This document shows, piece by piece, positions 1 to 12,300 of a stretch of 64,000 nucleotides of DNA. Below the pieces are notes generated by a model that worked only from the letters and a program-made list of their open reading frames with translations, was not told the DNA's origin and did not search any database. The number at the start of each line of letters is the position of its first letter. The first letter of the stretch is position 1. Origin of the DNA: Neelides folsomi (Eukaryota; Arthropoda; Collembola; Neelipleona; Neelidae); NCBI GenBank assembly GCA_034687125.1, contig JAQGBZ010000108.1, forward strand, positions 1 through 64,000. The letters are read 5' to 3'. The translations under genes were made by a program, and so were the position numbers.

Positions 1-744
1 TAAACTTATTAAAACTTTGGTTCTCTTAATTAAAGGGTATTAAATAAACAAAAGGTCATTTGGCGGTAAAAAATTAGTATATTTATGAATATTATTATTA
101 AGATGTCAGTATGTGTCCAAATCCAGAGCATAGTCCTGTATATTGTATATATTTATGTCATGTTCTAATACTGCAGCTTATTGTTACATTAAAGCTTTGA
201 GCTTATTATTTGGATTTTGGACATTGAACAAGAAACCTTTTTACAGCTTATAAATTCTAATATTTATGTTTCCTATTTTATCTCATGATCACAAACATGG
301 CTCACATTTGTTTGCTATATTAAACAACCTTTTTATCCTTCCAAGAAAATATGAGTTATGATCAAGTACTCAAGTACTGCTAAACTATACTTATAATGTA
401 GGATACATGTACTTATTTATGCATGTATCTTCTAAATACCAATACATACTCTATATATGTACACTAGTATATTTAATATTTCACAGTCCAAATGAGTAAA
501 AATATATCTCCATTATGTCAACTTAGCCTTAACGTCTTCAAAGGACAAGAAAATGAATTATCACTAAAAAATCCTTTAAATATTTTCTTCTACATTTAAT
601 ATCAGTATTGAACGCAGGTTTGTACATCTGAATCTTCCACCATTTGCTTTCCATCTCTCAACAAATCTAAAGATCTCTTCAGTTCAATTCATTTAACTTT
701 ATTCAATTGAAGGAAGTGAAAGTTGAAAGGAAGATCTTCAAAAA
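1..744. other. AT-rich upstream region, no gene seen
   Basis: This stretch has short AT-rich runs and no reading frame of note. It is the 5' flank of the plus-strand gene that begins at 745. I could not identify a convincing TATA box or other named promoter element. Confidence 0.5.
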
Positions 745-1260
745 ATGAATTTTTTACGAGACGTTATTTTGTTCCTTGTCATCTCTATTTTTCCTCTGAG
801 CAAGGGTTCATGGAGTGTTACTCTTGACACGGAAAGTGATATTTTTAGAGCTTGGAAATTGAAGGGTGAATATTCCTATTACCCGACCGGGGCCCAACTC
901 AAAATCCTCAAAGAGAAAATTCCGAATGATTTTCCATTCAACAATTTCAAAGACGCGAGAGGAGTTTGGGCAATTTTGTTTAACCCATACACCACCAATG
1001 AAGTGTCCGAGGGGGAAAATAAAAATTATAATTTTCATGACGAAAATGGGACAGCAATTGCTGAAACGCGAGCGTCCTTTACTTACATTTCTGCAGCACA
1101 ACTCCTTACGTCCATTTCTTTAAGATATTACATTCAAGGAGATGCAAAGATTCTTATAAGAAAAACTGAAAAGGGATTTCCATTTTATACAATTTCCGCT
1201 TCCTCGACGGTTTCTTATGAATGGGTTGAAATGACAATTGCATTTCCTTCTTCTAATATG
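745..1260 (+). CDS. Exon 1 of the secreted-protein gene
   Basis: This exon encodes residues 1-172, with the signal peptide and most of the extracellular domain. It ends in phase 0 just before the donor GTTAAT. Without splicing the frame stays open only six more codons. Confidence 0.68.
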
Positions 1261-1618
1261 GTTAATAATAAAAATATTTAATATTAAAATTTTAATTTAG
1301 TTAATTAATTTAATGTTTACGCATTGAATCAAGTATAGTAAATGTGATTTTAAAATTATTGTAGTTAATGAAAATGTTCATTTAATTTTTCAGATAATGG
1401 TCGAAGCTCATGTTCTGGGAAAAGAAGAATTTGTTATAATTGACAGAATTGAAGTATTTTATCAAGAAACGACTCATCCAACTCGGCGTTCTACGACCGT
1501 TAATACAACGACAGTTACTCCAATAATTAACAAAGCTACTGATATCAAAAGTTGTGCACTAATTTCTCTTCTATCTTATTTATTTATCAATATTTTATTA
1601 TCAAAACTTAGAATTTGA
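745..1618 (+). CDS. Unrecognised secreted or membrane-anchored protein, two exons
   Basis: Exons are 745-1260 and 1394-1618, joined in phase 0 across a 133-base intron with a GT donor at 1261 and a CAG acceptor at 1391-1393. The product is 246 residues. Residues 1-21 form a signal peptide (hydrophobic core LFLVISIFPLS). An extracellular region of about 190 residues follows, with alternating strands, and near its end an IIDRIEVFY stretch recalls the last strand of MAM-type jelly-roll domains; that resemblance is inference. NGT and NTT are possible N-glycosylation sites. A Thr-rich stalk precedes a hydrophobic C-terminus (CALISLLSYLFINILL) with a very short basic end, which fits a GPI-anchor signal or one membrane span. 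If the intron were retained the protein would end at 178 residues. I do not recognise the family. An AATAAA lies at 1776-1781. Confidence 0.72.
1394..1618 (+). CDS. Exon 2 of the secreted-protein gene
   Basis: This exon follows a pyrimidine-rich acceptor (TTTTTCAG). It encodes the last predicted strand of the domain, a Thr-rich stalk and the C-terminal hydrophobic segment, with the stop at 1616-1618. Confidence 0.66.
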   Translation: MMVEAHVLGKEEFVIIDRIEVFYQETTHPTRRSTTVNTTTVTPIINKATDIKSCALISLLSYLFINILLSKLRI

Positions 1619-1775
1619 CATGGAATGGGAAAAATTGCTTATGACTCGGATGCATAAATGAGTGAGGAAAAATGATCGAATTTTCAATGTAATTCTTTAT
1701 AAATTCTTTTCTTCTTTTTTTAAAAGAAATCATTTTAATATTTCCTTAATATTTATTTAAATTTTTCTAAACTAT

Positions 1776-1781
1776 AATAAA
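1776..1781 (+). terminator. Polyadenylation signal AATAAA of the first gene
   Basis: A canonical AATAAA hexamer lies about 160 bases after the stop codon at 1618. It is the first one downstream on the plus strand, and GT-rich sequence follows at about 1820. Confidence 0.45.
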
Positions 1782-3013
1782 AATTTGTTCTAACAACATT
1801 TGAGGATAATAAAAGGGATTGTGTTTTTTTTGTTTAATTCGAACCAATTTTGGCTAGATATGAATCCGCTCCTCTTACCACTAAAATATATTTATTTTAC
1901 TTATTACATTATTACAAGTATTTAAATATAAGTAATATAGGTAGTTCTCTCTTTAACTTCTTTCGAATTGAGTAAATTGTGGGAGGGGAATAATGACGTT
2001 GATGGGAAAAATAGTAAAGTTCATTAATACTAACAGGGGTGATTAAGTTTATAGACTTAATATTTAGAACAATGAAAAATAACCAACATTTAATAAGCTA
2101 AATATGTTTTAAATATTTTAACAATTAAACATTCTGTTTCATTACTTAAGTAAAGGTTAATGGATTGAGCTCCAGAATAATAGAGTAGAATTAATTTTAT
2201 TGAAAGGATAATAATTATTACTTATATTAGAATAATAAGTGACTCACAAAGTAAATGTTCTAAAGCATTTTAGCAATTAATCAAAAAATAGTTCAAGTTG
2301 CATACTGTTGATTGGAATTTATTGATTTGTTCCAAGCTGCTTTTAATCCTTGGAGTGCACACTATGAGTGCCGTAATTTAAATTTTATTATTTATTTACT
2401 ATTAAAATTATATACGATTAACCATAGTTAACATGATCTGCAGTAGGTAAATTTTAAACAATAATTAGAAATTCATGGGAGATTCAGCGATTCTGCATGA
2501 ACACGTCTTAGTATTCTTTCATTCAATATTGATAATTATGAATTTATTGAAAATTTTTGTATAATTTGTTTTTTAATATTAAATTAAATCTAATACTTAC
2601 ATTTTTTTTAATTACTATCAAAATTTGGTCTTCTCTCACATGAGTCAGTAAAATGTAATTTAAAAATCATTTAATTTTATACAAAACATTTAAAGTTATC
2701 TAAATAATATCACTCATAATTACATTAAATTATCCAAATAGGTTAAAATTGTGACTTTGTCGTAATCGAGTCATAAACGAGTAAAATGGAAAGAATGTGA
2801 TTCTACAAAAATCTAAAATATAAAGAATACACAACAAAAGTAAATATTTCATCCATGCTGCCTTTAGTGAAATTGAACGAGGGTTTTGTTCTTTAAGTTT
2901 GCTTTTAGGGATCATTCAAGGTAAAAGGGAACGTAGAGGATCATGGTACTTTGATCAAACTATTCAACATTAGTTTATAATTTGGTTATAAAATAAATGA
3001 AAAAAGATCAATT
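1782..3013. other. Convergent intergenic region, no gene seen
   Basis: This AT-rich stretch separates the 3' end of the plus-strand gene from the 3' end of the minus-strand convertase, so the two genes converge here. It presumably includes the convertase 3' UTR; the first clear minus-strand AATAAA (TTTATT on the plus strand) is at 2543-2548. Confidence 0.5.
2543..2548 (-). terminator. Possible polyadenylation signal of the convertase gene
   Basis: On the minus strand this reads AATAAA, about 470 bases after the convertase stop at 3014-3016. In such AT-rich DNA the hexamer is common, so the assignment is tentative. Confidence 0.3.
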
Positions 3014-3345
3014 TCAAGTCTTGAGTACTAATGGAACTCCTTCTGACATGTCAGAGGGTTCTTCCAAGTCGAATTCGAGCCCGCAGGATTCTTCGTCCTC
3101 GTCTCCATCACAGTGGTTGAGATGGTGCTCCTCGCCCAAGCTCACTGGTAAGTATTTGCTGTACATCTGCTTTGAACCATTTTGGATTGTTGAGAACTCC
3201 GTGAGTGGATTCCCACCCTGGTCGCGTTTTCTTCTTTGGAAAATGACGAAGAGAGCCACAAGGGCGAAGAAGACGGAGAGCCAGAAGAAACTCAAAACGA
3301 GGGAATCGTCCCAAGTTCCGCTGCTCAAAGATTTCTCTTCTGATT
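3014..3345 (-). CDS. Fur2: Convertase exon 14: membrane span and acidic tail
   Basis: This exon encodes residues 1092-1201 with the stop at 3014-3016. [19 protein letters not shown] is the membrane span and QRRKR the stop-transfer signal. The tail carries an acidic cluster ([14 protein letters not shown]) like those used in furin trans-Golgi sorting. In-frame acceptors are CAG at 3346-3348 or 3340-3342; a stronger-looking one at 3357-3359 is out of frame. The 5' edge is therefore uncertain by a few codons. Confidence 0.68.
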
Positions 3346-6300
3346 CTGACACTCGTCTGGATACAAAATGACACTCACCTATTAATTAAACCATTGTTAA
3401 TTAAAACAGTTAAAGATTAAATATTAAAATATCATAGAATAATCCTGTGAATTTAAATATGAGTTAAAATAATAATTTTATAATTTTAATTAATTGATTT
3501 AATGTTAATTAAAATTAGCCTTACTGCTATAACTGAGAATGAGTGGTTTTGTGACATATTGAGCATGTCTTTTGTCCTCACAATGACAACAGTCATGTTC
3601 TCCACTATGAGAACAACATGGAATGCATTGGCTGCTTCCTCTATCCAATTTAAACGGAGCGACACAACTCCTACAATTATATGCGTTTCCACCTGAAATA
3701 AACAATAAAACCAATTGTTAATTAATTAATTTAAGTTAATTAACTAAATTATAAACCTGAACTAAAAATTATAATAAAATGATTATATTAAGTATATTTT
3801 CACATCATATTTTAGATCAAAAATTCACCACCCTGTCAAAATTATAATTTAGGTATTAATATTAATATTTGTAATTAAAAAACGTTTTAAACCTAATCTT
3901 ACCGTTACACTTTGAACAAGTTTCGTGGCACGGCTCACAAGAATTCGTCTCAGGATTTAACCACATAGATTCCGGGCATCGTCCCTCGTCAAACTCTCCC
4001 GGTGTAATCGGTGAAGAATTTATCTCCTTTGTTATCTGATTATTCGAAGGAGCACATTTGCCTTTACGAAACTCGTATGCTTCACTACACATGACGCATT
4101 CATCGTCACTTCCTCCAATACAAGTCTTGCAAGCAGGAGAGCAGAGGGCACATGTTCCAGCATCGTTGTAATAACTAGAGAAATAAACAAGTTTACTATT
4201 GGTCCACCACTTGAACTTGAGTCAAAACATGTTAATCTTTTACCCGTTGGAACAATGCGGAAGACATTGACCTTCTTGAAGGTAAGCATCAGATCGGCAC
4301 TGACTGCACATTGCCGAAGACTCACATTTGGTACATAGTTTCGGGCAGAATAGACATTCTTTCTTGTTGGCCGCAGTGAAGAGCCCCTCGTAGCAATTGG
4401 AGAGACAATCACCTTGATGAACCAGTAAGCCCTCAGCACACTCAACACATTGGCCAGGGCCTATGCACCTGATGCAGTCTTCGTTCCCACAACTCATACA
4501 ATCCTTCGCTGGTTCTGGCATGAACATACTCTTTGGACAGTCCTGGTCATTGAGCAAAAATTTGGGTAAACAAATGTGCGAAATGGAAATAATAATGTGA
4601 TGTTTATTTAAATCTTTTTTAAGTGTGGTTATTACAAACTACTTCATTTAATTAAAAGTAATATGTTACAAATGATAGGTACAATGATAAGGCTTGTGTT
4701 TATACAATTAATATTAACATGCTGAGTATTTAAAATTTAAAATAATAATCATTCAACTTAAATTAATTATGGTTTAATTAATTAAATACAATTATGGTTT
4801 AAGTATTTTGGCCATATTATGTAAATATTTATATGTAAATATTCATAAAGTGAGTATATTTGTAATATTAGGATTTAAGTGTAGGTAGATAATTATAATA
4901 ATTATTTAAATTTTACATTTTTTTAATACTTTTCAACTATTTCTTATAATCTACCTTTTCATCGAGAGTGCAGAAATGATTTTTTGAGTCGAGTAAATAT
5001 CCCACAGAACAATTGGTACATTTTTCTCCATCGCAGGTTGAACATCCCACAGAGCAGGGAGAACAGTCGAAATGTTTCGTTTGCCGAAATCCTTCTGGAC
5101 ATTCCCCTACACATTCATTATTGAGGAGAACAAATCCAGATTTGCATCGAATGCAGTCTTTCCCCATCGGCCCACCGCATGAAGCACAAGTTGGAAGTTC
5201 GCACTTCTCGCATGAAGAATCCGCTTCATAATGTCCTTCCGGGCAGATTGATAAACATTGTGTTCCATAAAGGACCAAATTGTGTTCGCAAGCTCGACAT
5301 GAAGTGGCGTTATAACAAGACTTGCACCTTTGCTGACAAGAAAGGCACTCTTTCTTATCATCTGTAAAATACAATTCAATATAACCAATGAGTACAATTT
5401 TTACCTTCACTCCCCCCTGCGTGTTCCTTCATTCAATCCAAGGCTAATGGGATGACGTAGGGGAAAAAAGGGAGGAAACAAAGAGAGTGAGAAGGTCAAG
5501 ATTGACTCAATTACCTCCAAAGTATCCTTCTGGACAATCGTTGACACAGATCTGGAGGTCAGGGATCCAAAAGTCTTTACATTCGGTTCGATTCATTGAC
5601 GGCTTGTGCTCAACTTTTGGAACGGTCTCTGAAGCCCCGCCGTAGAGATATTCTTGAGGGATGTAGCGAGGAAATAGAGGTGAACCTTGGCGATATTGCG
5701 GTTGGGCTGGAGAAACTTGAGATTCGTAGGGTTGTTGAGTTATTGCTGGATACGCCACAGACCTTCCCTTTAATCTTACAGGATTTACATCTGTTCCATA
5801 AAGGATCAGTTGCCATTTTTTCAATATTCCTGTTAAGAACATGGAATTAAGTGTTTGGCAATTTTTAATTTATAGATTGAATCGAATCATTAAAGCTTAG
5901 ATCTACATAAGTATTTACATTGTATTTTAATTATATGAAATTATTAAGAATGGATGGAGAAGATTTTACCTGGTTGATTTATCCGCCTACTTCCTGAATT
6001 AATAATTTCCAATGTCCATCGTCCATGAGCTTGTTCTCCCCAGAAATGAACAGAGAGGAAAGGCCAATCGTCAAAATTGGAGCTTGACACATCTCTGGGT
6101 CGTTCAAATAAAAGCACCGAAGTTGTTCCCATTGGCGAAGTTAGCAAAATCCTCAAATTCCCGCGAGGAAAAAACCTCAAAGAGATTTTACACTGAACAT
6201 GTTCCAAAAACCGGATTTCAGAATTTGTGTGGGCGCATCCATCAACATCCATGAAAACTTTGACTTTTCCAAGATGCGCTCCGGGGATTTCGCGATCTTC

Positions 6301-9300
6301 CCGGATCTCCCGAGATTTGCAAATGTGCTGCGGCGGAACTCCAATCCAATTTGAGGCCAAATCCACCATTTTCCCCGCATCCATTAGCCCATACCCAAAC
6401 TTGTGACTGACTGTTCAAAAGGAATAAAAAGGTTTGTACTCAAAGTCTTCAAATAACAGCCCTAAAAACAATTGTAACAAGAACCCCTACGATTTAAAAT
6501 TATTTATGCATGATTTAAATTCGATTAGAAGATTTTGCCCTCAAACTAAATTCCATTTATTTAAATTGAATTGTTTGTTTTCTCCTATCAATACTACAAA
6601 GATCAAGTTAAACAGTTATATGTACATATAAAATTTTAAATTTACCATATTGTGGTATATGTACTGATACATATTATGTAGGTATGTACTAACTTTATAT
6701 ATCCTATGTTACATCACTGTAATTTTGTACGACGATAAATCGAAAGGCAAAAGCCCTAGCTTTAGAAATCATTACAGTTTGTGTCAACTTGGGGAGCCTG
6801 AATTTTATTAAGACAACAGAATCCCTGCAGTTGAGCGGAAATTGAATTTGGGGAGGAAAAGCCAATCGGTTAAAAAGAAAATGGTTCAAAATGGCTAAAA
6901 TGGGAGCAAAGGTTTGAAGAAAGTGGCTTACATTTTCGATTGACTCCGTTGACGTACCATCCCTCTTCCTTCTCCAACGGATCCGACCGACTTGTCATTA
7001 CAACCAAATGCTGCAAATCCCTCCAGCTGAGATTCCTGTTAGCTTCAAGAGCCAAAGCAGCGATTCCCGCAGCGAGCGGAGCACTCGCACTCGTTCCCGT
7101 ATGCTCAACCGTGCAGATGTGGTCGGGCCGCAGTCGACCATCCATGTCAACCGTTGCCACGCTCTTGTCCTAAAATGAACCAATTTGGATTAACAGCTCA
7201 ATTTCACTCAACTTCTTATGCCGCATGACTTTAACTCTTCTCCATTCTTAGCTTTAAACATTTTGTTGCTTAGAACATTTTGTAGCATTAAAGCTTTAAA
7301 CATTTTGGACCTTAAACACGTTTCATTTTGTATGTTTTAAATGTCTTACCAAGGTGGGGGTTCCGCTCGAATAAGTTGTTGCTAGCGTCGAAGCACATTC
7401 TTCCAAATACCAAGGTTTGTATCCTCCTTGGGTTGCAGAAGAGATCGAGAGTGTAAAGATTGAATTGGTGTATCCATCACAGTTACATGAGTCCACATGA
7501 CGGCCTCCGTTACCAGAAGCCCATACAAAAATTGACCCAAGCCCACGGCGGCCCTAGGAGGAAAAAAAATCAATGAAATATCAATGGGTTAAAAACCGCT
7601 CAGCACTCTCTCCGCACACATTTAGATGAACAATGGGAGTTTGTGGCGGCTGTGGGCCCTGACCTAACTAGAAACACATTACTTAATGTCGAAATCTTAT
7701 TTATGAGTCTAGGTATTGCCGCCAAGAATAGGCGAATAGAATACGAAATGAGCGGCGGAAATGACTTTATTAAACTTCCATCTTGGCTTTTGCTTTTGCT
7801 TATAAGAAAAGCTGAAGAAACATTTTCCATTTTGCCAACCTTTTTCCTAAGCTTTTGGCAAAAGCCTTTTGCCAAATCATCAAGAAAGTGGTTCAGGGAA
7901 TTGAGGATTTGCAAAATATTTTGATAAATATTTCAATTTTCAATTTCAAGAACATAAAAATTACTTTAATATTCTTATGTAGCAACTTTTAGCTCCTCTA
8001 ACTAGTGGATTTTGCTAAAGATGGAGAAAAAGGTTTTCTGAAAAACTTACATTTGTGACTCCATAAATGAAAGCTCTCCTTGCGAGCGGCCCAGGACCAT
8101 CGACAGTTTTCCCATCGTCCTCTGGACCCCAAGAGGCCGAGTAAATGTCAACGTGGTCAGGGTTGAGACCAAGAGCTTTCGCCTCCACTGCATCATTCAC
8201 AGTTCCATCCAACATTCTGACCCCGCCGATGGAGGAATTGAACGCCACGCCAACACCGCAGATATTGTTTCCAGCTTGGGCAGCAACTTCACCCGCACAT
8301 CTCGTCCCGTGCTTGTTGTCCCCATTGTCTTGGGGCGTAGGATCCGAGTCATTATCGTTGATGTCTGTTGAAGCTCGCGGATCCTGAAAAGAAAACCGGA
8401 AATGATAATTATCATAAATAATCCAATTTTTATTCCCCTTTATTATGACACATTACATTATCAATCAAATTACAGATAATTACAGGTATGTAGGATACTT
8501 TATATTTAATTGCTGATATGCTTTAATGGTTATATTAAATTGACAAGCCTGAAGCTCTCAGTATACTTAAATAATAGAAATCGATTTTCTCATCTGTCTC
8601 AATTTTACAAGATCCCTTAGATTTAAAATTCTCTCTTGAGAGTAATTCGAGTTAAAGTGAATGGTTAGTGAATGATTTAGCGATAAATGATTCCTGTAAC
8701 CGACGTTCAAATTCAAATTGCCTCTCTTTTCGGTCATTATGAGCCATAAATGGTTCATTTTATAAAACTCCACTAGTTTAGAATGAAAATATTCTGAGCT
8801 TATATTGAATTACAATCAGGTATAGACGATTTAACTCACTTTTACCAACTTAAACTTTATGTATTTTATATTTATGTAGGATATACAAGTATGAAATGTG
8901 CATGTAAAATACACATGTGCCTATATGTGTAACATACTACAGGTAAATATTTAATAAGAGCATTAATATGCCTTATGGAAGTGGGCTGTAAATCTGTGAA
9001 CAATTTTTGGTCGTATAATTTGAATGGAGAGGATGTGAATATTCGAAATAATGGTTAATGTAAAATCTATTCCGAAGCATGAAGTTAATAGAAGTTAATA
9101 AACCATTTAAAGTTTATGGAGAAGAAGATGGTGGATGAGAGGGAAGAGTTATTACATGCTTCACCAACTTTCCATTTCTTTCTATTCATTGGGTAAATGA
9201 GTTCAGATGGTCTTTGGTCCTCCTTTAACACAAATCGTTCATTCGGTTGTTCCTATAGGCATTTGGCCAAGAGGAATAAAGAACTTGAGTGATGAAGGCG

Positions 9301-12300
9301 TCATTTACAAACTCATCGTCGTTGGAATCAGGATGTGATGGTTTCGTGGTCTTGTAATCCAATTCATAACTTTTCCATTTAAAGACTCAATGCCAGTCAT
9401 ATGTTTGCATAATAGGGGGAATAAAACCAATTATAATTTGACAAAACTTTAATGACAAGCTTTTAATATCTTTATCCGGTTTGAAATTATCGTCAACATC
9501 CAGACATTTTATTTTTTCATAAATGTTAAATTCAAATTAAGAAAGATTTTTTATTAGACTACCAGTGACTTAACTAAATAAAAATCTCACATGATTAAAA
9601 ACTATCTGTAAAATATAAGATATAATTTATTATTTAAATATTGACTAAAAATCGAAAATAAGTTCCTCTTAAATTAAAGTTGGTAATTTTAAGTCAAATA
9701 TTTAAAATTGAAAAATTGCATATTTATTTATTTTGAGTGCAGCTTTGTAAATAATTGAAGAGTTTACGAGGAGTTGAAGAGAGAGTGCAAATGTAAGCAT
9801 TGGAAATTAGAGTAGAAAAATATCCGTAACTTGGCAAGGCTTTAAACCTTAAGTTTTAGAGTTGAGATGTTGAGAATAATAACAATTAATTTGTCTTAAC
9901 CTTAAAGCTCAAACCTTGGGAGAGGGACAGAAGAAGACATTTAATTCTTATAGGGAAGCGAAAACTTGGATTTGTTTGCTGTGAACACCTTTGTGCATAT
10001 TTGAACCATTTGGTTTCAAAGCACCTTTTTATTTGGCACTGTCTCGTTCTTGGAATAGTAAACAATCAAATAGCTGATGGGTGTTTGCGCATTCATGCTA
10101 ATTTCTATTCTCGATTTCACTCTCCGATTTGACTCATTCGTTGTTTCATTTAAATTTCCAACACGCTCCTTTTCAACTCAGAACTGAAAGGGAAAATGAA
10201 ACCGATGTGAACTTTGTTCCCCTACATTCATTTTTCACTTCATTTGTCACTCATTTGATATTTCATTGTTGTCTGTTGTTCGTTAAATTCATTTGATCGT
10301 GACTTCTTCACATATACCGTATATGTATTAAATACATAATATTGGTATACGATATTCTTATCTCATCCATTTAAGTAAGAAATAACAATTATATACATAA
10401 TACATATACTGTTATTACCTATTATATTATTTTATGTAATGTTTTCATACAGAAAATAATATAAACATTATCATTTTGCTATTTAGTATTTGATCACTTT
10501 TGTACAATTTAAGTTTTGATAACAAACAAGTTCCGTTGCTCTATTTAATTTAGCTCATCAAAATCGTCTGAAATTGTCACATTGACTAAATGTATCAATG
10601 TACTATGATATGCATGGCATGATGTAATGAAGACAAAGGACAATTATATTCCTCTGTGCATTGAAGGAATGCAGACACAATTGCCTTGTCGTTTTTAGAA
10701 ATCCTCATTGCTCAATTCCATCCTTTCCTGTCAACAATAAATGCACGAAATGCATTATTACATTATGTAGAACATTTGGAAAATAATCAAATTAAATTTT
10801 TAATTATAATTATTTATGAAATGTAAATGAATGGATCATTAAGCTTCTTTTATCTTCTTGGGCGTTATCAAATAACGTTCAAATTGACTATCTAATATAC
10901 AGAATAATATAAAATTAACTAAATATGATTTTGTTCAGATGATTTTAAATTCTTTTATTTACAGAATTATGTTAATCTTATATTAATAAATAAAAATGAT
11001 TCAATAAAAGCTTTTAAAGTTCTTATTATAGGAATGATTCACAAAATTCACAATGTTTGTTCATTCATTATTTTTATGATAATTGTGGTTAAAGGTTTGT
11101 CGGATGCCTTGTATGGAATTAACAAAGTTGGAAAGAAGCTGCTTGATAAAAGATTTCATGTGACCATCTTATGAACTTGAACAAAGGCCTTGACCATAGA
11201 CAAAAGAAGGTCTGCAATAAAGGCAATAATATGGTAATGGGAAGATTGTAGGAAACTTATTATTGATATGACACTGACAATGAGAAATCTAAAGATTTGT
11301 ATCTTTTACTTTTTTAATGCATTTGGCTGCAGCTCAAAATTCTCAATTTCCTATAATTATCTCGTCTTATTTAATTTCAATTTAATCATTTTTATGTAAC
11401 AATCAATTTCCTCCAATAATAATATGCGCATTAATCAAATCTATACATTCCGAATAACAATGGTATTACCTGTATAGTATATGAAAATAATGATATTGTA
11501 TATGAAAATAACAAACAGTAATTGAATTGGTTATGTAAAGATTTGATCAAAAGTTTTTTTGTTATAAAAATGTTATATTGTCGGTAGCTGTAAAAATGGA
11601 ATCATCTGGGGGAATCAATTGGCATTTGATGGTATCGTAATGACGACATAACAAATCCCGCAATTTGCCTCAATCTACTGTAATATTTACAATAAACCAG
11701 AAGGATTGAAAAAAGAAGAAAATTAAAAAAGAACTTACATAGTTTTGAATGAGGTCAGGATGATTGGGTTGAATTCCATCGTCGAGGATGGAGACGACAA
11801 CGCCTTTACCACTATATCCCTTCCGCCATGCGGTGACTACGTTCATATCAAACCCATCTTTTGACCCTCCAGTCTGAAAAAAATTAAAAATGTTTATCCT
11901 TATTCCATTAGCTTTATTACATTTGTTACATATTACTTATATGTACTTTAACTTTAACCTTTAAAGACTTTAAACAGATACAAAACCAATAAATGTCCTT
12001 ATGTGTTTATTGACCAAATGTGGAAGTCTATGTATTTATAAATGCTTGCCTTTGGAAGTTTAACAAATGAAGATAATAAATCAAATTTTTTCTTTGGCTA
12101 ATAAATATAAATTGCTATCAATTTCGCCAAAACTCAATCTCGTACCGGGTACGGTTTTTTATACAACATATCTGTACATATAATAGATTTTTCTCATGGA
12201 CATTTAATAAGCTTTAAAGCACATACATTTGGTAAAAAAGTCGTATCAATTTCTCTCAACATACAAACATAGGTACACATTTAACGTGTACCTAATATAT

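Noticed and set aside
2997-3371. 124-codon plus-strand frame over the convertase 3' end
   Set aside because: It is antisense to the convertase exon with the membrane span and acidic tail, which has a recognisable domain and fitting splice phases.
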